Shown here piece by piece: positions 34,314 through 43,916 of a DNA stretch of 64,000 nt; the first letter of the stretch is position 1, and the number at the start of each line of letters is the position of its first letter. Origin of the DNA: Takakia lepidozioides. Its lineage: Eukaryota; Streptophyta; Takakiopsida; Takakiales; Takakiaceae. Both the position numbers and the translations under genes were made by a program. Location of the stretch: positions 91,304,756 through 91,368,755 of the forward strand of contig CM060731.1 of NCBI GenBank assembly GCA_030704615.1. The letters are read 5' to 3'. Below the pieces are notes generated by a model. The model was not told the DNA's origin. It made no database searches and was given only the letters and a program-made list of their open reading frames with translations.

Positions 34314-34550
34314 GTGGATAGGTCCCTCTACCTCCAGATAGCTACAAGACGTAATAGCCATACTAAGTCCTCTATCACTGTCCCGATCGTACTCAAACTC
34401 TATAGACCAAGAGGCCGGGTACAAGAGTAGCCCCATCGTTAGTCGCCGTCTTGCAATCTGTGAACTTGAGCCAGGACTTCGTGTATTCAAGGTCTCCTGT
34501 AGCTGGGCCTTGCGTTGCTTGTTAGCCTCCCATGGTTGTATCCACTCCCA

Positions 34551-35375
34551 CTATCCAATGCATTGTGGACATAACCAATCCCCATCTGGAACCATCTCAA
34601 GAGGTGGAGTCAAGCACCCCATATGCCAACCTCTAGAGCATCGATCACACACCAGCATGGTGGCTGCCCCTTTAGCAGACCCACACAACATGCACCTCAA
34701 ACCTGCAGATACCACTGCCAGGTTTGGGTCAACCCTGCCATCAACATTCGGAAGGTGACATGGCGCACAATTACGCACATGGTCCTTCCAAGTTATGCCA
34801 TCCCGACCCTCCAAGACCAAGACGCCTGAGGGCAAGACCTCTCGAACCCTCAAAATCACACGTCCTGCAGTCACATCCAGGGTCGTAGGAGCAGTCTGCT
34901 GCAGATAGACATAGTCACCAGGGTTGAATCTCCGAACCCCAGGACGATAGCCCCCACCACGTATGGTAGCATACCTCAACGTATCACGGTGTTGTGCAAT
35001 GGCAAGGTTCTCGAAAGCCATGGGCATGACTCTCTTGAACAACTCTGCACGCTGCTCACATGCACGTGCCCACACATCCGGATCGTCAAGGTTAAGAACT
35101 GTAGCAGCTTCTCTGCGAATGGATGTAGGCAAATCCGACTCTCGGCCAAAGAGAAGAAAGTATGGTGAGAAGGAGGCAAGTGATGCTTGCTTGCTGAACC
35201 TGTAGCCCATGGCTAACCAGGGTAACTGAAGGTCCCAATCTCCTAGGTGTCCCTTCTGCAAGCCATACTTGCGCAAACCCCTCTTTACTGTCTGAACAAC
35301 TCTCTCTGCGAAGCCATCGGCCTCAGGATGATCCCGAGAAGTGGTGCGGTGGTCTATCAAGGCCTTGTCACACAA
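34551..35375 (-). CDS. Integrase C-terminal part ending in a PHD finger
   Basis: The 274-codon frame continues the integrase after a frame change near 35370. It starts at the end of the catalytic core: HPEADGFAERVVQTVKRGLRK holds the third acidic residue of the DDE triad in a context usual for Ty3/gypsy. It then has the FGRESDLP block and an SH3-like stretch (FNPGDYVYL). The last 49 residues (34554-34700) form a C4HC3 PHD finger: CMLC, CDRC, WHMGC, CPQC. PHD fingers read histone H3 tails, often H3K4 methylation state, so this module could steer integration (inference). It sits where chromoviruses carry a chromodomain. Confidence 0.8.
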   Translation of the reverse strand: MCDKALIDHRTTSRDHPEADGFAERVVQTVKRGLRKYGLQKGHLGDWDLQLPWLAMGYRFSKQASLASFSPYFLLFGRESDLPTSIRREAATVLNLDDPDVWARACEQRAELFKRVMPMAFENLAIAQHRDTLRYATIRGGGYRPGVRRFNPGDYVYLQQTAPTTLDVTAGRVILRVREVLPSGVLVLEGRDGITWKDHVRNCAPCHLPNVDGRVDPNLAVVSAGLRCMLCGSAKGAATMLVCDRCSRGWHMGCLTPPLEMVPDGDWLCPQCIG

Positions 35376-36910
35376 AGCCTGAAACTCCCCAAGAACTCTC
35401 TCCCTTGGTCCGTGAGTACCTCAGCTGGAGCACCGAATCGGCTAAGCACACAATCCAGGAATGCATACGCAGCTCCCTCACTAGCCTTATCAGGCAATGG
35501 AACCAATTCAATCCACTTGGAGAAGTGCTCCACCATCACCAACACGTACTTGTTGTGGCGCATGGTCAGTGGCAACGGCCCTGCGAAGTCAAGACTCCAC
35601 CTGTAGCCCAATCCCATGATCGGAAGAGGGTGCAATTGTGGAGTAGGGGCGTTGAATGAAGCACGCACCCTGTCACACACCATGCACCTAGCCACAAATT
35701 GTTGCACCTCTGTGTGCATACCACGCCACCAATACTGCCCCTGCAGTAGACTATGAGTGCGTCGCACCCCAAAATGCCCCAACTCCTCATGGGCATGCCG
35801 CACTAACCGTGCCCGCTGTGTTGGGTGAGGCACAATCCTCACTCGACCATCCTCCCACACTCGGAGCAGGTGTGTCCCCTCCCACCTGAACCTCTTGGCT
35901 CGTTGTAGGATCCGATCCCTCTCCTTGGCAGTCATAGTGGCTGCCGTGTCTCCACTGCGGAGGTAGTCCAACACAACTGAATCCTCATGTATATCTTTGG
36001 TGCCACCCTGCTCATTGCTGGCCTCAGGGTCCTCAGACACTTGATCTACAGTCATCCCTGTTGTAGGTCCAACCTGGCCTTCCGCTGCCAAGATACACAG
36101 AAATGCAGATGCATGCCATCCGGGCACCATCTCCTCGTCCGTCTCACCATGCCACCGAGCTCCAGTGTCATCCTGCTGGCTCGTGCATGGATTGCGACTC
36201 AACCCATCTGCATTTTGATTGACCAAACCCGGTCGATGCACCACCTGAAAGTCATACTCTTGAAGGATGAGTGCCCACCGTGCAAGCTTCCCCGTAAGCT
36301 TGTCTGACTCCATCAACCACTTGAGTGGTTGGTGATCCGTGACAAGGGTGAAGAGGTTGCCGTATAGATAGCACCTGAAGTGTGCCACGGCCCACACTGC
36401 AGCTAAGCATTCTCCCTCATATGAGCTATACTTAGACTCTGCAGCATTGTTCGAGCGGCTAGCATAAGCCACTACGAACTCTCTTCCCTCATCATCCACC
36501 TGTGTGAGCACCGCTCCAAGCCCCAGCATGCTCCAATCTGTATGCAGCTGAAAAGGACGCCCCCTGATAGGTCGTCTCAAGATGGGCGCCGAGGTCAACC
36601 TCGCCTTGAGCTCTTGAAAAGCTTGTTCTTGCTCATCTTCCCACTGCCACTCCTGGTCCACCTTGGTCAGCTTGGTTAGAGCCTTTGCAATGGCACTAAA
36701 TCCCTTAACAAACCGTCTGTAATAGTTTGCTAACCCCATGAAAGCTCGAACTCGGCTCACATCCGTGGGGCGTGGAACCTGTGCAATGGACTCTACCTTA
36801 GTCTGCTGTACCCCCAATCCTCCAGGATATATCATGTGACCCAGATACTCAATCTGGTTGTGGAAAAACTTGCACTTGCCCGGATGTAACTTCAATCCGT
36901 GCGTCCTCAA
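35357..36910 (-). CDS. RT connection, RNase H and integrase core
   Basis: The 517-codon frame begins in the RT thumb/connection (KCKFFHNQIEYLGH, GLANYYRRF). It continues with RNase H (HTDWSMLGLGA, SYEGECLAAVWA, VTDHQPLKWL, NADGLSR). It then has the integrase HHCC zinc region (HEELGHFGV, CMVCDRV) and most of the catalytic core (SLDFAGPLP with the first Asp; EVLTDQGREF with the second). The frame ends soon after the second Asp, and the remaining core is in the next frame (34551-35375). Confidence 0.85.
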   Translation of the reverse strand: MRTHGLKLHPGKCKFFHNQIEYLGHMIYPGGLGVQQTKVESIAQVPRPTDVSRVRAFMGLANYYRRFVKGFSAIAKALTKLTKVDQEWQWEDEQEQAFQELKARLTSAPILRRPIRGRPFQLHTDWSMLGLGAVLTQVDDEGREFVVAYASRSNNAAESKYSSYEGECLAAVWAVAHFRCYLYGNLFTLVTDHQPLKWLMESDKLTGKLARWALILQEYDFQVVHRPGLVNQNADGLSRNPCTSQQDDTGARWHGETDEEMVPGWHASAFLCILAAEGQVGPTTGMTVDQVSEDPEASNEQGGTKDIHEDSVVLDYLRSGDTAATMTAKERDRILQRAKRFRWEGTHLLRVWEDGRVRIVPHPTQRARLVRHAHEELGHFGVRRTHSLLQGQYWWRGMHTEVQQFVARCMVCDRVRASFNAPTPQLHPLPIMGLGYRWSLDFAGPLPLTMRHNKYVLVMVEHFSKWIELVPLPDKASEGAAYAFLDCVLSRFGAPAEVLTDQGREFLGSFRLCVTRP

Positions 36911-37524
36911 GCGCTCAAATACCCCTGAAGGTGTCTCTCATGCTCCTCCACCGTAGCACTAAAGATGATGATGTCATCTATGTAGCACCGAGCAAACTCC
37001 ACCCCTGCTAGAATCCTGTCCATGACTCTTTGAAACTCAGCGGGAGCGTTTTTAAGCCCAAATGGTAAGAACCGCCACTGGTACAGGCAATCCTTCCCGT
37101 GCTCATTGATCCCCCAGAATGCCGTCTTTTGCTTATCCGCCTCCTTGATCGGCAACTGGTGATATCCGGATCGTAAATCCAACGTGCTAAAGACCTTGGA
37201 ATGCCCAATGGCATCAAAGATCTCCTCTGGTGTCGGCATGGCATACCTATCGGACTTGGTCTGACGATTTACAGGCCGGTAATCACCGCACATACGTCTC
37301 TCCGTCCAATTGCCATAGACATCCTTCTTAGCTGGCATCACTGTGGCTGAAGCATACTCTCCACCAGAGAGCTCCACCAAACCTGCCTCCCAGAGATCTT
37401 GAGTCCTCATCTGAATCAAAGACCTCTCCATGTCACTGTATCTATAGGGTCTCCGAAAGATTGGCGTGTCAGTGGCCAACTCAATACGGATCTCTTGACC
37501 CTTCAGTGCTCCCAAGTCCTTCAA
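36907..37524 (-). CDS. Reverse transcriptase fingers and palm
   Basis: The 205-codon frame has typical Ty3/gypsy RT motifs: FRRPYRYS, RMCGDYRPVNRQT, FSTLDLRSGYHQLP, FLPFGLKNAPAEFQRVMD and the catalytic YIDDIIIFS near its end. The downstream thumb is in another frame starting at 36910. Upstream, the linker after the methyltransferase is readable in yet another frame (37481-37693, SLTLDALSLEERD), with a shift near 37525. Confidence 0.9.
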   Translation of the reverse strand: MKDLGALKGQEIRIELATDTPIFRRPYRYSDMERSLIQMRTQDLWEAGLVELSGGEYASATVMPAKKDVYGNWTERRMCGDYRPVNRQTKSDRYAMPTPEEIFDAIGHSKVFSTLDLRSGYHQLPIKEADKQKTAFWGINEHGKDCLYQWRFLPFGLKNAPAEFQRVMDRILAGVEFARCYIDDIIIFSATVEEHERHLQGYLSA

Positions 37525-37804
37525 ACTGAAGGCAAAGCAATTCCTGTAAGCCCTCAGGAACCGCCGTATACGTGTCTCTCTCCTCCAGTGACAATGCGTC
37601 CAATGTCAGGCTCCCAATTGTCCTCCGTAACTGCAACCTTAAGTCCAGTGGGCTTAGAGGTAGAGGACGCGTCCCGTGGTTGCTATGCTGCAACCTCTTG
37701 AGCAGTACTCCCTTCCTGCTCAGTCAATGACAAGGCCTCATCCTGCCCCATCATCTTATCATTGAGAACCTCCTCATCCCAAGAAGAATCCCCAACCTCA
37801 TTCA

Positions 37805-40219
37805 TCACAGCTGCCTTGGCTGCCAACTCCCTTGAACCTCGAGCACCTCCCACGTGTGCCATGGATGTCTACACCCCGTGGTCCTCACCGGCTCGCCCCC
37901 ACTCGCTGCCTGTACCGTCTCGGTAGGCAGAGAGACCATCAAGGGAAGTGCACTCCGCACTCTACGTTGCTCAGCCATAGCCAAGCTGACAATCCAGGTC
38001 AAGCAATTGAGATCCATTGCTTGCCCCAACACCTGACGACGTGATGCCTCAGAAAGAGATGGCACCGCCGTGGTCCCAGTGGAAAACCCCATAGCCCGCT
38101 CTCGCTCGTCGGCATTAGGCTCCACTAACTGCTGCAACTGAGCATCCCACAGGAGGCCAGGTCCACCATCCCGAAAAGCATGGGATCCTGGGAAGCTGAG
38201 CAGTGTAGGTAATGCTGCTCGTGGGTGACCCATCCTGTTGACCACTGCCAAAGGCGAACGGTCATCGTGTCTCACACGTTGAGACTGCCTCCCTGTGTCC
38301 AAAATGCCATCCACGGTGAGGTGTGCTGGCCGCTGCACCCCATCAAATGCACGCTTGAGCAGTGCGGGTGGCATCAAGTTAGTCCACCATAGTCGTGGAC
38401 GATGAGCCCGTGACCCCACTGCAGCTGCATCCAGCAATACTGCTGACCCAAGCCACGACCGGACTTGATGCACACTGGCCATCACCCTGGCCCGAGAATC
38501 ACCCATCAGTGGCACATTCTCCAAGATGTATGCCGGAGATACAGCCTGATGAAGCTGCAAGTGGCGCAAAATCCGCACCATCTCCCAAAACAGACCCGTC
38601 CTCGAGTCTCGCAATCCATTGCCATGCCCGGCTGATGAATGCCCTTGGCAGGGCCAACCTGCCACTACCAGATCAATGGAGCCAACCCGCTCCAAATCCT
38701 GCGCCCCCAGCAACGCAATGTCTGCTGGCAAGGCTTGCTGATATCCACGAACTGCAGACACCGGCAACAACTCAGGGTGCTGCTGCACCATCTGAGCAAC
38801 ATGGCGCAGTGAGACGCGTCGTGCAGTCTCATCCCTCTCCACATACAGGTAACGTCGAACTCGTACACCTGCCTGCAGCACTGCAGCCAATCCAGTGCTG
38901 ATCCCGCCAAATAAGTCCAGAAGGCATATGCCTTCATCCGGCCGCTGCCACACAAGAGGTGTGGTGTCCAATGGCGACAACTGAGGTGGCCCTGGTGCAA
39001 TCACCGCACTCTCCTCCTCTCCTGACGGTACAAAAGCTTCTACCCAAGCTTGTTGCACCCGTCCATCAGCAGCTTGCTGCAAATCCTTGCTCGTACCCCA
39101 CAACGGAGTGTGAGCAACCATGGCAGGCAACTCCGCCGTACCATGCATGTCATCCTGCTCTGCTGGAGGTGGCACATCCTCTGCATGGGCATTGCCTTCC
39201 AGCAACTCTCCAGGCCAACTAACTGCAGCTGTGAAGGCGGCTAGTGTTGGCATCTTGCCCCGCTGGGCAGCTGCAATACCCCCAATGAATGTCACAGGGA
39301 GCTGTGCACGGCGACCATCCCCTGACTGCCATCCAGGCCTGTAGGATGCTGACTCCTCCCAGAAATCCAGGGTGAAGCCCATGGGGTATAACACTGCCCC
39401 ACCAACGAGGACATCGTAAGAGACCGCGTCTGTCACAATGGCCTTGGCTCGCATCACTGAGCCATCTACAGGATGATCCGGCTGCAGTCTAATAGCCAAC
39501 TGATGCCGTGTCATGCCGCGAGCCTGCTCTGATCCTCCCAGAGATGTCTGTATCTGGAAAGGACAAGGCTCCATATCCGCCTCCATGAGGCCCAAACCTG
39601 CAATAGCAGCTCTGCCCAACATCAGTGGCTGAGCTCCTGAGTCCAACAAGACCCGCAGTGGCCGGTACTTCTTGCCTGCCGGTCCACTCAAAGTGAAAAT
39701 GCCTCCCTGGTTGTCTAACAAGACAACTCCAGGTGTCACCATGGCGCGCTCAAAGGCTGGCCTAGCTGGCAGCTCCGTCAACCTGGCAGCTGCAGCTTGC
39801 CATGGCGCAGCCGTGGCAGTCTTGACCCTCAAATCCGAGGATCCCTCTGCCACTACACCTTCCACTAACTCCGCAGAAGATGAAGTGACCTCCCCACTCT
39901 CACAGAGTGTTGCTGCTAGTCTGAACACTGCAGCTGGTCTCACCTCCGGCGTCGCAATCATTGTTGCCGAGAACAGTGGGGCCTGACACACAGAGGTGGC
40001 TGCCCCCAATAACACACCGGCCGCACTAGCCTTGGCAGCAGGAGTCAGCTGCACGTGTAGCTCTCCCCAATGGCATAGTAACCTCCGCCTCGGTAACAGT
40101 CGGGCGAGAACTAGGTGCCATGGATGGCGTCGACACAGTCTCCGCCAATGTGAATGACTGAGGAAGCCTCGCCTGACGGCTTGCCTCCCCACGCTGTGGA
40201 TCCAATTCCACCTCTGCAC
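37805..40219 (-). CDS. Retropepsin plus C5-cytosine DNA methyltransferase fusion
   Basis: An 804-codon frame. The aspartic protease is at residues about 185-290 (VLLDSGAQPLMLG, with YDVLVGG later). A spacer rich in Ala/Glu follows. The methyltransferase lies at residues about 430-747 (37979-38932). Its motifs are I, CLLDLFGGISTGL; IV, AGWPCQGHSS with the catalytic Cys at residue 524; VI, ILENVP; VIII, SRAHRPRLWW; IX-like, ALPTLLSFPGS; X, LGQAMDLNCL. All key residues are present, so it looks active. It would methylate cytosine in DNA, plausibly its own reverse-transcribed copy. Such enzymes are known in charophyte Ty3/gypsy elements. A TGA (37805-37807) ends the frame, but the same phase stays readable below, so read-through or decay is possible. 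The usable start is unclear because the CCHC region lies in another phase. Confidence 0.9.
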   Translation of the reverse strand: MQRWNWIHSVGRQAVRRGFLSHSHWRRLCRRHPWHLVLARLLPRRRLLCHWGELHVQLTPAAKASAAGVLLGAATSVCQAPLFSATMIATPEVRPAAVFRLAATLCESGEVTSSSAELVEGVVAEGSSDLRVKTATAAPWQAAAARLTELPARPAFERAMVTPGVVLLDNQGGIFTLSGPAGKKYRPLRVLLDSGAQPLMLGRAAIAGLGLMEADMEPCPFQIQTSLGGSEQARGMTRHQLAIRLQPDHPVDGSVMRAKAIVTDAVSYDVLVGGAVLYPMGFTLDFWEESASYRPGWQSGDGRRAQLPVTFIGGIAAAQRGKMPTLAAFTAAVSWPGELLEGNAHAEDVPPPAEQDDMHGTAELPAMVAHTPLWGTSKDLQQAADGRVQQAWVEAFVPSGEEESAVIAPGPPQLSPLDTTPLVWQRPDEGICLLDLFGGISTGLAAVLQAGVRVRRYLYVERDETARRVSLRHVAQMVQQHPELLPVSAVRGYQQALPADIALLGAQDLERVGSIDLVVAGWPCQGHSSAGHGNGLRDSRTGLFWEMVRILRHLQLHQAVSPAYILENVPLMGDSRARVMASVHQVRSWLGSAVLLDAAAVGSRAHRPRLWWTNLMPPALLKRAFDGVQRPAHLTVDGILDTGRQSQRVRHDDRSPLAVVNRMGHPRAALPTLLSFPGSHAFRDGGPGLLWDAQLQQLVEPNADERERAMGFSTGTTAVPSLSEASRRQVLGQAMDLNCLTWIVSLAMAEQRRVRSALPLMVSLPTETVQAASGGEPVRTTGCRHPWHTWEVLEVQGSWQPRQL

Positions 40220-40778
40220 CTCGTGGCTCAGGAACTCGTGCTGCTCCTCGAGTCACGGCTGCAGCAGACTCCACCTGCTCTAGTGGTAGTGCTGCTCCGC
40301 ACATAAATCCCATGCCTCCCATATCTCCTCCCTCAGGAGCAGGAGGTGGACCATCCCGCCTGGGAGCCGGTACCGCCTGAGCTATAGCCATGGCAGCGAG
40401 CCTCTGCTCTAGCTGCTGAAGCCGATTGGCCATGCCTTGGTCAACACCCTGACCTCCGCGTCCTTGGCCATGTGGAGCTTGCCCTTGGCCTGCACCTCGT
40501 GCCCGACCACCTCGTCCTCTTTGGGCTGGTCCACCTCGCCCCCGGCCACCATTGTTCCCTTGGAACTGGCCTGGGCGCAACTCAGGATGCAAGTCATAAC
40601 ACTGGGCATCTCCATGCCCATACTTGCCACAATGCCCACACTGCAACTGTGCAGGCTGTGCTTGTGCCGGCCTTTTGCCACTCTCTGGGCAATCTCTCTT
40701 GACATGGGGTCCTCCACATGTCCAACATATCACCCCTGGTTGCTGTTGGCCTGCAAAAGATGCCACGGGCCTCTGCAC
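40026..40778 (-). CDS. Nucleocapsid region with two CCHC-like knuckles
   Basis: The 250-codon frame carries two zinc knuckles, CWTCGGPHVKRDC and CGHCGKYGHGDAQC. The first lacks a His in the standard CX2CX4HX4C spacing only if counted strictly: C-x2-C-x4-H-x4-C fits as CWTC GGPH VKRDC. A Gly/Arg-rich basic tract (GNNGGRGRGG, GRGGRARGAG) and a coiled-coil-like LQQLEQRLAAM follow. It is the C-terminal part of Gag in a different phase from 40730-41881, with a shift near 40870-40900. Confidence 0.8.
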   Translation of the reverse strand: MQRPVASFAGQQQPGVICWTCGGPHVKRDCPESGKRPAQAQPAQLQCGHCGKYGHGDAQCYDLHPELRPGQFQGNNGGRGRGGPAQRGRGGRARGAGQGQAPHGQGRGGQGVDQGMANRLQQLEQRLAAMAIAQAVPAPRRDGPPPAPEGGDMGGMGFMCGAALPLEQVESAAAVTRGAARVPEPRGAEVELDPQRGEASRQARLPQSFTLAETVSTPSMAPSSRPTVTEAEVTMPLGRATRAADSCCQG

Positions 40779-41881
40779 CTGAGGTCCCCTGTAAGCTCCA
40801 TGGAACTTGGGCTGGGCAACCTTGCCCCCCTGACCACGCTGTTGGGCAGTCCCTTGTGCCTGTGGGCTGACAGCTGTGCCCGTGCAGGCATGTCCTTGCC
40901 AAATCCAATTGTAACAACTCGCTCCTCCACCATGTTGAGCTCAATCCGCTCAGCCAGCAGAAACACATCTGCTAATGTGGGTTGGGCTGCTTGTAACAGG
41001 GTTGCATCTCGCACCCTTCTCTTGAGCTCCTTGTCCAGAATTCCATACCAAAACTGGATTGCCTGAGCTTCAGTAACCCCTTGGGTCACACTTATCAAGC
41101 GCCTCATACGAGTGTACGCCTCTCGCAGGCTCTCACTGGGTTTGCGCTGGAAGTCTTGCAAACTTCGCAGCTTCTCTGTCCGTACACCTTGGTAGTTCCT
41201 CCGCAACTCCTGGAAGAACTCCACCACCGGGTTGAATCTAGGCACATGTGTTGTAGTCGTGGCAGGAGGAGTAGTAGCACCTTTTGAACTGGTACCACCT
41301 ACAGAAGTACCAGCACTACTTGCTCCACTACTAGTGCTGGCAGTGGGAGCTATTGGTACTGATGCAGCTACTGGTCGCGTCGTGCCTCGAGTAATGGAGA
41401 CGTAGTCAGGTGACCAATACATCCTCCACTCCTCAATCTCTGCTTCATGTCCTCGCCTGAACTCGTGGTAATCGTCCATAGGCGGGCCTTCCAAATGCTG
41501 GAACAGTCCCTTCCACGCCATGAATGGGGTGAATAGCTGTGGATTGCGCATCTGCTGCAAATCACACCAGCTGTCGAACTCCTGGATAAAGTCATCCAAC
41601 TCGATTGTGCCCACAGCTCCAGAGTACCTACGAGGCCCCTTGGTAGCTCCATACATCTCCTCCATGTCGTCCCACAACAATGGCGAATGAAAGTGCACAC
41701 CTGTTGATGAAGCCTCCGAGTCTGTGTCTGACTCTACAGTAGTTGAGGGTGGCGGTGAAGGTGGTCTGAACCGAATACCTCGTCTTGTGAACCCACTCTC
41801 ACTGTCACTGCTTGTAGCCGTACTCCCCTCAAAACCCTTGGGTAACTCCGTAATGACACTCACAATGTGCACCTCCTCCAC
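40730..41881 (-). CDS. Gag (capsid) polyprotein, N-terminal part
   Basis: The 383-codon frame starts at a Met-Glu-Glu and has a Ser/Thr/Pro-rich N-terminus. A capsid block (DDFIQEFDSWCDLQQ, FMAWKGLFQHLEG) is followed, after a Ser/Thr/Ala linker, by the retrotransposon Gag signature (VVEFFQELRRNYQGV, ESLREAYTRMRRLI, IQFWYGILDKELKRRV). The last about 50 codons are out of phase with the true continuation, which moves to the frame containing the zinc knuckles. Confidence 0.8.
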   Translation of the reverse strand: MEEVHIVSVITELPKGFEGSTATSSDSESGFTRRGIRFRPPSPPPSTTVESDTDSEASSTGVHFHSPLLWDDMEEMYGATKGPRRYSGAVGTIELDDFIQEFDSWCDLQQMRNPQLFTPFMAWKGLFQHLEGPPMDDYHEFRRGHEAEIEEWRMYWSPDYVSITRGTTRPVAASVPIAPTASTSSGASSAGTSVGGTSSKGATTPPATTTTHVPRFNPVVEFFQELRRNYQGVRTEKLRSLQDFQRKPSESLREAYTRMRRLISVTQGVTEAQAIQFWYGILDKELKRRVRDATLLQAAQPTLADVFLLAERIELNMVEERVVTIGFGKDMPARAQLSAHRHKGLPNSVVRGARLPSPSSMELTGDLRCRGPWHLLQANSNQG

Positions 41882-43021
41882 GTGACACTATAAGGCTCTA
41901 GTACTAATCTAATAGTGACACGGGTGGGCACCTGTTGCAGTCTAAGGGTCATATCCCAATGGCTCAGGGCACCTGCACCTGCATCCACCGCAAGAACTCC
42001 TACGGGTTGGCTGCGTCATCAACCAGCCTCACCATAGAGAAGAAACACTGGGGGTCTTGCTGGTCATCACTCCAGCCTCACCACCGACAGCATAAACTCT
42101 AGGATTGGACCCCGGTGATCAAATCCGGCCCTAATCCCTATGAAAGCAAGCTGCCCACACAAAACCAACATGGCGCACAGTCAAGCATGTAGGTGTTGGG
42201 GGGGATCCAAACACAAGAAATCAAAAACATCAACACCCCCACACCAAAAATCCAGCAGAACGCGATCCTGCGAATATTCCCACCCAAAACCCGACTGACT
42301 GGCCTCCACCAAGAGAGGCTTTGGCAACTACAAGTACAAGGTAATGAAAATATAGTACAGAGATGGAGGGGGAAGAAGAATAGAACCCGCCCAAGCAAGA
42401 TCTAATCCTGAATCTATGCTATCAAACTTCCAGACTTCTTCAAAGTGCCTCGCTCTGCTTGAGGTAAGGTGTGTAGGAGGTATATCTATTGTCCAGAAAC
42501 CTGCCACTAAATCTTGTCCCAAGTACAGTTAGCTCGCTCTAACCAACCCTCCTCCTCTTTCCTGCCAGGGTGGTAGAGACAAAGCAACATCTGCTATCTT
42601 CCCGCTCACTGAACACTAAAGAAAAACAAAGTAGGGTCTGATAGTCTCTCAACTCGAAAGCTTTGAGACGGTTGCGGGTGTCTCATTGCGAATGACTGTG
42701 CATCGCCTTCAAACAGAACAATACTTGTCCTCGCTAATGAACCCCCGCCCGTGGTTGCCTTGTGCAGAGCGTGTCCGACTGCAAACACTGTCTAATGCAC
42801 AAACTTGTGCAGCTCCTGCTCCTTCTGCTCCAGTACACCACGGCCTTGTGGCTGAACACCTTGGTCCCCCGGGGCTTCTTTGGGCTGTGTGTTCCAAGCC
42901 TAGCTTTCACCCCACTTTGGTTTTCACCTACAGCTGCAGAACTGCTGGCTCCAACAGAGTTCTGACTGGCCAAGGCGAATTGAGGCCCTCAATGCCAACT
43001 ACAGCAGTCTGTTGTCTACTG

Positions 43022-43303
43022 CTAATGCCTGACTCCCAGTATGCAATCAACTCGTCCAACTGTTCTCCACTCAAAATCAGTCTGAGTCATTGGGAAACAT
43101 ATAAATCGTGGCCCCTTGTGTGCACAGACTAAGAGAAGAACCTGGCCTTCAATTACGTCCTCATTCCCCCCAGCCATGCATGGAGTACATCCACCAAATT
43201 GTCTCTCATATAGACCAGCACAGGTTCTAGAGAACAGGATTGTGGATTCTTTCATGGCACAATCACACTCTAAAATTCCATAGATTTTTAGCAGAGTCCC
43301 CAA
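43022..43303 (-). CDS. Unknown frame in retrotransposon leader (sense)
   Basis: 93 codons with unbiased protein-like composition, several Cys (CDCAMKES, CTPCMAGG) and hydrophobic strands (GQVLLLVCAH). It is in the sense direction of the element, upstream of gag. A neighbouring minus-strand frame at 42734-42973 (SPKKPRGTKV) could be a second piece. No family recognised. It might be an exon of a captured gene or chance. Confidence 0.25.
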   Translation of the reverse strand: MGTLLKIYGILECDCAMKESTILFSRTCAGLYERQFGGCTPCMAGGNEDVIEGQVLLLVCAHKGPRFICFPMTQTDFEWRTVGRVDCILGVRH

Positions 43304-43916
43304 AAACAGAAAACCAGGTAGATAGGTAGATTCCCCTTTCTGCAGCTATCCCCCAAAAACTGGGTCAAACAGAGTCCATTGACAAATATATGATGAATTT
43401 GGCTCCAAATCATTCAAATTAGATTAAAAAAAGGGTTTTTTTTTTTTTTAAAAGGTTTTCAAGTTTAAAAATTCAAAGTTACACCCAAAATATCTGGTAA
43501 CTGGTTCCCGGTTCCCTAAGTTCTATATGGCATCCTAGGTTTCCCTGGCCACGTGCCTGCTGTCCCCTCCATTTCATTTGAGTTCAACAGCTCACCATGC
43601 TTGGAATCCCAACCGTCTTCTACCACAAACCGTGGGTGACGATGGAGCGGTCGTGAAGCGATTCTTCCCAGTGAACCCTCGAGAGACGAGTCCCCTGTGC
43701 ACTTGCTATACACTCTCTTAATAGAGATCAAAAATCAGCAAGGAGACACCATTGACGACACCCAGAGATCAGAGACAAGTACTTGCGCAGTTCGGAGGCC
43801 ACAGCATCCCCTCTGGACACTGAGCGGGGAATAGCTGCTACACAACAGCTCAGTCTATCGTCAGCTCCTATACCTACTAGCTTCCTGCCCCTGCCCCTCC
43901 TTCTTCACAACAAGAA

